Of a DNA stretch of 64,000 nucleotides, positions 56,741-64,000 are shown one piece after another; position 1 is the first letter of the stretch, and every line of letters begins with the position of its first letter. The stretch comes from Lingula anatina. Taxonomy: Eukaryota; Brachiopoda; Lingulata; Lingulida; Lingulidae. Under the pieces are notes generated by a model, which saw only the letters and a program-made list of their open reading frames with translations, did not search any database and had not been told where the DNA came from. The stretch spans positions 610,067 through 674,066 of the forward strand of contig NW_019773770.1 of NCBI RefSeq assembly GCF_001039355.2. Reading direction: 5' to 3'. Both the position numbers and the translations under genes were made by a program.

Positions 56741-58454
56741 GAAAATCCTAGATCCGGCAGAATTAGACCATTAGTTCCTTTGGTATGCTTGAGATTTAGT
56801 CTGTGTTCTCGACATTAAACATAAAACTTCAGCACATAAAGAGACACATTTCTTCAGTCGTCAAGGTTGTCTGTCTATATCAGCGGTATGTGTAAGTTTA
56901 CTGGTGGGTGACAGCATTGGGTCAGGGTTTCTCCCCTAACAGGATCCCCCCTCCCCCCCCCCCCAAAAAAAAAAAAAATTTTTTTAGCAATTCACGATTC
57001 ATTTAATTGCCTATCTATTTAGCTGTTTACTTGTTGTTTAATTTATTTTTCAGCTTACTAGTTTTTGTTATTTATTTATTTATTCATTAATTTACCAGTC
57101 CATGTATGGACAGGTATTCCTCAGCAGTATTTAAATTCGATGTCAGCAGACTTACAGAGACACATTAACGTACAAATGCAATTGGAATTCATCATTTTTT
57201 ATTGCGGCATTTTTCCCTTGAGAGTTGAGATTGGACCATGCACCAATTCCCTGGGTTTCAATCCTTGAAAATATCTTTATCATTAATTTTGTAAATACCC
57301 ATTAAGCACTCCTGTTTTCAAGAAAATTTATGAAAGGTTTTTCGTTTCTGTGTTTGCATTGATTCCTTCATTATATGGCTTGGTGTGTGAAGCTGTCCCA
57401 GTTCTTTTTTCTTGACACGAACTCGTCCATTAGAGATGGGCAATATAATTTCTTGTGTTGGCCGCTAAAGTTTTTAACAGAATTTTAGGGCGGCAAATTA
57501 AAACACTGGTGTGATTTTGGGAACAAAAATCATAGAGGTATGTGTATGTCTCTAAGAATCTTCTCCCAAAAATAATAAAATAAAATAAATTACTTTCCAA
57601 AGCATTTTAACGATTTTCAAATTTAAAAAAAATCAGTAGCATTATATAAGAGCGTCAAAAGTACCCGACAAGCAGAGCGGGTCACTCTTTAGACGTTATT
57701 TATTTATTTATTTTATTTATTAATTTTTTTAGCAGTGTCCAGTTGTGGAACTGAACTCGCATTAAAAATTCAAGAAAGTTTTCGAAAGAAAAGGCGACTA
57801 AATGATAAAAGATACATCACATCTATAAACAAGTGAAAATGAACGGTTAAATGCATTCCTGGTATATTCACTTCAGGTGGTAACAGGTGTATCAATTCCA
57901 TTCTAACAGTTACGCAAAATATTTGGAAACTCTGCAAACATAGCATATGTACCCATGCTAAAAAACAAAAGTATAGATTGGCGTCTCAATAACACGTAAT
58001 GATGGTCACTGTGACTCCAAATGCACATTTAAGAGGCAATATATTAGCATCTTTTCGTTGGTGCAGACGCCTTTTTATGAAACAAACGCATTTCAGACCG
58101 ACTTATTTCAATTTAATGAGTGCAAATACTCGTGAAATTATTTTATCTGTTCGGCGAGATTCCGGTGTGCCCCCAAGTCTCCTAGGCAACAAGATTCAGT
58201 TCTGATAAACTTACCTTTAAACATTAAGCATTAACTGGTTGGCGCACTTTGTAAACAAATGGGCCCCGGTTCACGAATTATTATTTGCGAAAAAAACAAA
58301 AAAAAAAACGTAAGGATGTCGTCGTGCTGGGGTGTTTGTTTGTTATCTGCTTATACATATTTATTTATATTTCCTTTTTATAGGAAGATGGTGGTGTAAG
58401 GAGTACCTCAGACACTTTGGGAAGTTAACACGCCTGCTCTGCCCCTGTAACAAA

Positions 58455-58612
58455 GCTGAGGGTGCGTGTAACAGAAAGTCCGCCCTCCATTTAATTATAA
58501 TGGTTAGGGTTAGCCTGACCTAAGAGGGTCAAAACCTAGGGCGAGGCTTACCTGGACAAATGAATGAAAAGCGGACTCTCTATCATGGAGGACTCTCTGT
58601 CATGTTACACCC
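58455..58612. repeat. Short inverted-repeat element
   Basis: The left string 'gtgtaacagaaagtccgccc' and right string 'gagtcctccatgatagagag', followed by 'catgttacacccc', are imperfect inverted and direct relatives ('gtgtaaca.ga.agtcc.cc'). MITE-like; family not known. Confidence 0.45.
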
Positions 58613-58940
58613 CACCCCATATGAATTCCCCATTGACTATACTATATATACCGTATATATCTTAGGAGTATTGGTTAATTGCCATGGGCACTGTATCGAA
58701 AATGTCAAAAGATGCAAGGTTAAGTAGGGTTTGCAGTCCACTTGGACCCATTTTATGTGTGTGTGATGTAGAGTTAACTGTGATATAAACAACTTTCAAC
58801 ATATATATATTTTTTCAATCTGCAAAAACAACCCTATCAAGATGTGCATATACTACGACATGTATATTGTATTTGCTAGGTAACAGTTAATTCTTTACAA
58901 TTTAAAACATATTAATTTAAAAATGAGCTTGTATCGTAGT

Positions 58941-58943
58941 TAA

Positions 58944-58986
<43 letters not shown>
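58941..58986. repeat. (AATA)n microsatellite
   Basis: About eleven AATA units. Confidence 0.95.
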
Positions 58987-60252
58987 CTGTTGCGGTGTCT
59001 TATTAACGTCAAGTGTGATAATTATTTAACTTGCGAGAAAAACGAATGAAAACTTTTAAAAAGTCCTTGTTTAGAGATGGTAAAAGCACTTTTAGTTTTT
59101 TCAGAAGTAAATATTCATATTGCACATACTTCATAAAATGAAGAATGGATTAATGAAGGTTTTCCCTTTTATTTTCGAAAAAAATTAATCTTTATTTCTG
59201 TCAATAATGACGTCGTTGTCCTAACACAGACATGCTCATGTCCAAGTAGATTACCACGATAATTTCAACAATCACTGTTTATTGAAAACACATATGCATT
59301 TCAAAGACAAATATTCTCAAACATGTATCTTTCACAATGTAGTTGTAAAACTACAGGAATTAACTTACTACAGTTGTAAAGAGTTTTGTAAATACAGATA
59401 TACCAGCAATATAACACAACTCAATTATATACCTTTGATTAAATGTCGTTCTTACAAACGTTGATGACGTCATTTAAGGCGTTGATTGCTTTGGTTGCGT
59501 CATTTTAGAAGTCTTTCTCCATTATGACGTCATGAATTCTATTTATATGGCCTCTGTCTCCATTTCATGTATATATATATATATTTTTTACTTTGGACGG
59601 AAAATCATTGAGATACTGTAAACATTTTTCATACTAACAAAATTATTTACTTCAAGAACACTTCAAAAAACTTTTTTTGCTTTTAATGGCACGTTATTGA
59701 AATTGGACGGATTAATTTGGACATATTATTCGTAGTTCCAAGGGCAAAAAAATAAGCTTATTTTATCTGATACTCTCTCTTTCTGGCCTGATTTACTTGT
59801 CTGTTCCACTTGTCCTACTCGGCATGCGCACGCACCTACTTATACGCATGTCAATTACATATATTTATTACTCAATATGGTACACTCTGTTCCGTATACT
59901 TACGTTTTTCGTAGGTATTTAAGATGCATATTCATACAAATATTTTTTGTTTTAACATTGCCAACATTTAAATATGCAAATTAATAACCATGCAGTCTAT
60001 ATTATTGTCTTAATAAAGGTCATTATGTGATGATTTAAAGATACAAGTTAGTACACTTTGACTTTTGAGAAATAAAGGAGCTGATTCATAAAATCAAAAC
60101 TAATGTAACAATACTAATAAAATGAATATTTAAACTTATTAATACTTTTGAAAACAAAGACTTTGTTACATATGGAATTTATAAACATTATACTGTATGT
60201 TGAATGCTTTAGATTCTACCAGCAGCGCAATTTCAGAAAATGACGTCATTAT

Positions 60253-61324
60253 CTACGTCGTGTCTTCCGGTATGACGTAACCGTCGATGGTGAGGACGTG
60301 GATGATGCCATCTCTCTTTCCCATACCTTGCATACTCTTAATTCGGGCTTTGTGACTGCCGATGCAGAAATCCATCTCAGCGCCGGTATCCGAAAAGTTG
60401 CACTGAAATTCAGTCAAGGAACATTTGAAGCCGTTCGTCAGGCATATAATTTAGTCACTTTGATCAGTTATAATAATAATTATAATAATAATAATAATAA
60501 CAACAACAAAAATTATAACAGAAATTGTGCTTGATCATGAAAGCAAATAATACCCAACCTGAAAATATAAATAAGTTTTTTTTTTATTGTGTTATATATG
60601 CAGAAAACTTTTGAGACCCCGTCTCTCTTTGCACTTTTTTCCACAATCGATCATCATGAATGTTTAATTGATAAAGATAATTTCCAGGAACATTTTCAGG
60701 AAAATTTATCATTATAATTCTTCTACAGTCTAACGCGCATTGTGAACATTCAATTAATCAATCTTACCATGGTCTCTGCCTTGGTGTCGTTTACCCAGCA
60801 TTCCATAGTGTCCTTTCCTAAAAATGATGAAGTGTGTAGTTGAATAGCATTAATCTTAAAATCTGATGCATTTTATACACATTGCAAGTATCATCTGGGG
60901 ATAATAATGTTCCTTAATTGAGTACCGGATACCGTGTTTTACTGAACGAGGGATGGTAACCTGATGAAACCGACGTTGTATATGCCAAACAGTTGCGCAA
61001 TCGCTTCTTTTTGTTTAATTGGGCCATATGCATTACCGGTACATAACGATAATATGAACATTTATACACATTCAATTAATGTATGAGTACAGATTCGATT
61101 TGGCTACAGTGCATTACCGCACAGAAGCTTGAACTTTAAAATCAGACTATATAAACTATTTTCTCGATAGTCCAGTCAGGGGGTTTTAGTGTCTGAAATG
61201 ACGAAACGTACTGAATATAACCTGGATAAACTCGTCGTCCAAGGACCAGTTCCACATCTTCACGTTATTGGCGGCCACATATCCTCCGCTGGCCTCGGCT
61301 CCCGAGCTATGCTGGGCAGATCGC
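60253..61324 (-). CDS. FAIM: Fas apoptotic inhibitory molecule (FAIM), C-terminal exons only
   Basis: Three exons: 61212-61324, 60768-60817 and 60253-60402 (TAG stop). They join in phase to about 104 residues. FAIM is a small soluble protein of two similar beta-sandwich domains; in vertebrates it protects cells from Fas-induced death and helps keep proteins soluble under stress. The match is strong in order and spacing: NNVKMWNWSLDDEFIQVIFR, KDTMECWVNDTKAETM, FSDTGAEMDFCIGSHKARIK, KRDGIIHVLTIDGYVIPE. The donor of the first listed exon is GTACGT at 61211, because the other GT (CAGGTTATA) would give a stop in the next exon. Insert-like SAQHSSGAEASGGYVAA makes one loop longer than in vertebrate FAIM. 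N-terminal exons were not found between 61325 and the window end. Confidence 0.85.
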
Positions 61325-63319
61325 CTGGAAAGATATTAGTTATGATCCAGATGTACATCCATTAAGATTGGAAGGTATACAATAAGAGCTACCAGAAATT
61401 ACTGTGAACCAGAAACGTTGTAAGTTGAAATTTTGTGTCCAAAATTGGTGGGAAGATTGCCAGGAACAGACGTCTATAATGCACATCCATTCAGATTGCA
61501 ATATATATATATATAATAACATTCCCTAAAAAGGCTGTAAAGCATACAGATTACAACTTGAAATTATCTTGCCCAAATTGATGGGCCGGTAATGCCTGAT
61601 AAGAAACAGAAAATGCATCTATGCATATAGCAATATTTAAAGTAGCAAATCGCTAAAATTGTAAACTCAAAGAGGTGAATAGTAATATTTAAATGGGCCA
61701 TAAGAAATACATATATATTTACACTATACTCGGTAGTATCACACAGATAAAAAAAACAAAATCAACAAATAAAAACTTTGAAAGTGGTTCTTAGTGTTAG
61801 AAACATCATGACATGGGCTTTATTCTCCAAAAAGGATAATACAACGATTTGAAACGAAGTATACAATGCAGGAACAAGACCAATCATAGTTTGTTTATAG
61901 GTTACATAGATTTTCTATTGCTGTTGGTCGATTTTGCACTTCCTCCTTTTCATCAATCCAAACACCATTCTTTACAAAATCAGTAGATAACAGATTGTCG
62001 CAGCTTTGTATCGGAGGCAGCGCGAAAAGAATAGCTTGGTTAATTCTAGTTGCACGCAAAGGCCATTTCAAAAAGGGCTGACGTCATAAACATAAGGGCA
62101 CAATGTATCAGTAACGTAACACAACGTTTTGTAACTTCATACATTTAGTGTCATGCAGGCAGTGGTAGAGTCATTGCCAGTCAGCTATAGCTAGATAAAT
62201 GAAGGAACAAATGAATATATTAATGCAAAAATCAATTGCTTAACAAGTGAATATAAATGAGCGGATAATCACGCAAATGGACGAAAATATACCGCAAATC
62301 AAAACAGTCAATGTTCAAGGGGTGATTTGGTCAAGAGGGGCATTTCAGGTAAAATGATAAATAATATCAGAAGAGACCAGTCATGCGACAAATTGTGTAC
62401 GGAATGGTATCAAAGATAATGATACAACGATTTGAAACGAAGTATACAATGCAGGAACAAGACCAATCATAGTTTGTTTATAGGTTACATAGATTTTCTA
62501 TTGCAAAGATAATGATACCATATATAGTAGGTGGTCACGGAAACTACACGTGACTCTAAAATACCCCAACGCAATATAGGATGATGAAATAATTACCAAA
62601 CGGTTTAACCGGTTCTGCTCCCAGATCTACTGTATTTGGCTTCTTGACATGTCTTTTAATTCGATCATTGATTTATTTTTGGAATTGCCTATATTTTTTA
62701 TCTGACTCTGACTTCTAATCTCCCTTCACCACTTCATAACGGTCCAACATCACAGAATTACTGGGCTTCAGCTTCGATTGTACTATAAATCCATCATTTT
62801 GAACTCGACACATCCATCCTTGCTTTATCATGTGTAATTAGTCATCCATACCTGCCTCCGTACACTTATACTGCTCATATATCAACAGTATGACTTTCAA
62901 AATACTCCACTCAGGAATAACCATTAGGATTCATCTCACTGACACTGTATAGCGAACCCTGGCGGCCTTTTTGAATGTAACATGTAGTGATCGCTTCCTG
63001 GTTTCAGTATAGGTTTGCACGATAGTAAATATGGGCTTAAGGGGAGTTTTTCTTTTTTTTGTCTAATCAATAAACAGTGACTTTCGTATTTGATTAAAGT
63101 AACGAGTGTTGCGTCAGTGTCTAGGTACATGTAAAATGATAGTACATGTATGTATGCTATGGTTTTGATATTTTTTTCAAGAGAGAGGTGATAGTTGGCA
63201 ATCATTCGATGAGATTTTATTACACACACTATTCAGTTTTGTTCTCTCATTAGTAAGTTGAATAATTTAGGTTCACTCCCTCTCTCACCAAAATATTTTT
63301 TATCTTTCTATGTATACGT
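61325..63319. other. Presumed FAIM intron
   Basis: AT-rich sequence lying upstream of the first FAIM exon seen. It contains a local duplication (61841-61920 copied at 62424-62503). No upstream FAIM exon was recognised on the minus strand. Confidence 0.4.
62411..62518. repeat. 80-bp local copy flanked by a 15-bp direct repeat
   Basis: 62424-62503 is identical to 61841-61920. The copy is bounded by CAAAGATAATGATAC at 62411-62425 and again at 62504-62518. It looks like a recent insertion of a nearby segment with duplication of the target. Confidence 0.85.
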
Positions 63320-63321
63320 AT

Positions 63322-63356
<35 letters not shown>

Positions 63357-63359
63357 TTG
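63320..63359. repeat. (TATT)n microsatellite
   Basis: About ten TATT units. Confidence 0.95.
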
Positions 63360-64000
63360 TTCCTTCTCTAAGAACGGTTTTAACAAAAAAAAATTATTAA
63401 CGTATATTTTCATTCATTTTATTAATGTTATTAAATTAATGAAAATAAATAAAATTATGTATAAAAAATTTAAAAGATAATTGATAAATAAATTGTTTAC
63501 CCTGTTATTTTTGTATGTACATGTATATATAAGTAATCCATAGTTTATATCTAAATAAACATGACCGCAGGGTAATTAAAAAAAAAACGTCTATGAACAT
63601 TTGAATTAGTCTGACACGGCGCCTTTGAATGTTAACATCAACAGAGAACCCCTGGAGAAGTCAATACCAGGTAAACCTCATTATTGACTTGCTCAATCAC
63701 TCACGATTGTTCGAGGAACAAAAATCGATTACCTTGCCATAAAGTTGAGTGAGCTAACAACTTGATTTATGTCGCTGCTGAGATGGCTATTTTGATTGTC
63801 ATTGTATGGAGTCCAAAATTGGCCGCTTTCGATGTATATTTGTGAAACGATATTACAAATTATCTTAAACTGTATTTTATAGTCAGAGATGCTTATGTGG
63901 TTTTGTAAAATATAGCGTGAAGGTTTGATAAATTAATCCCTTAACATTGCATTGCAACATATTAATAAACACACCCGTATATGAAGTGCTTTTGAACAAC
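63360..64000. other. Right-edge interval, no recognised gene
   Basis: AT-rich. One possible small plus-strand exon-like stretch (about 63612-63672, before a GTAAAC donor) is discussed among the findings. Nothing else is supported. Confidence 0.35.

Larger units (their letters stand above)
55214..60252. other. Large interval without a recognised gene
   Basis: It contains a poly-C/A/T tract (56945-56983), TTTA and AATA microsatellites (57700-57720, 58941-58986), a small inverted repeat at about 58455-58612 and two unrecognised open frames listed separately. I see no exon with protein-family support. Confidence 0.4.

Noticed and set aside
60298-60534. Plus-strand frame opposite the last FAIM exon
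   Set aside because: It is the antisense shadow of the FAIM exon followed by an AAT microsatellite coding for Asn.
1-64000. tRNA genes
   Set aside because: I looked for B-box strings such as GGTTCGAATCC and found only isolated partial matches (for example near 13987) without arms that pair. A covariance-model scan would be decisive.

Overview
The window is nuclear DNA from an animal: AT-rich, with spliced genes, GT-AG introns in clean phase, many microsatellites and many short inverted-repeat transposons. A secreted C-type lectin, small secreted von Willebrand A (vWA) proteins in tandem and a FAIM gene fit a marine lophotrochozoan, most likely a mollusc. The species cannot be fixed from the sequence alone. 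All gene models below were built by hand from reading frame, splice sites and recognisable protein families; no search was run.

Layout. 1391-1458 (-): probable first exon of an unidentified gene leaving the window on the left. 3122-4809 (+): FUNDC1-type mitophagy receptor, first exon not found. 8294-15398 (-): a complete 13-exon gene for a 392-residue protein with a possible SPFH/vault-protein-like core and a charged helical tail. 15445-15552 (+): U6 snRNA gene or close copy, divergent from that gene with only 46 bp between the two starts. 17099-29343 (-): three tandem genes for small secreted vWA proteins with identical exon architecture and a TATA box at the same distance in each. Decayed Tc1-like, non-LTR and foldback elements lie between them. 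32941-38009 (+): methionine-R-sulfoxide reductase B with two alternative last exons, each carrying the catalytic Cys and one zinc CxxC. The first of these exons is bracketed by inverted copies of a short transposon. 42367-46922 (+): complete 10-exon cyclin C (282 aa) behind a GC-rich promoter with kappa-B-like sites. 49608-54350 (-): secreted C-type lectin (178 aa), with a dead 1.66-kb Tc1/mariner element in intron 1 and a duplicated first exon upstream. 60253-61324 (-): the last three exons of a FAIM gene whose 5' part is outside the window or not found.

The genes do not form one pathway. Housekeeping genes (FUNDC1, SPFH-like, U6, MsrB, cyclin C, FAIM) sit beside tandemly duplicating secreted-protein genes (vWA, lectin). 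The duplicated blocks also carry most of the assembly blemishes: single N bases at 18731, 23781 and 51665. A 53-base N gap lies at 35059-35111 inside a transposon copy.

Strongest leads: (1) alternative MsrB last exons with inverted repeats that could fold out the first one; (2) a U6 gene whose promoter would overlap the first coding exon of a protein gene; (3) an 80-bp segment copied locally and flanked by a 15-bp duplication near 62.4 kb; (4) the TATA-bearing vWA cluster; (5) a lectin first-exon duplication that ends just before the TATA box.
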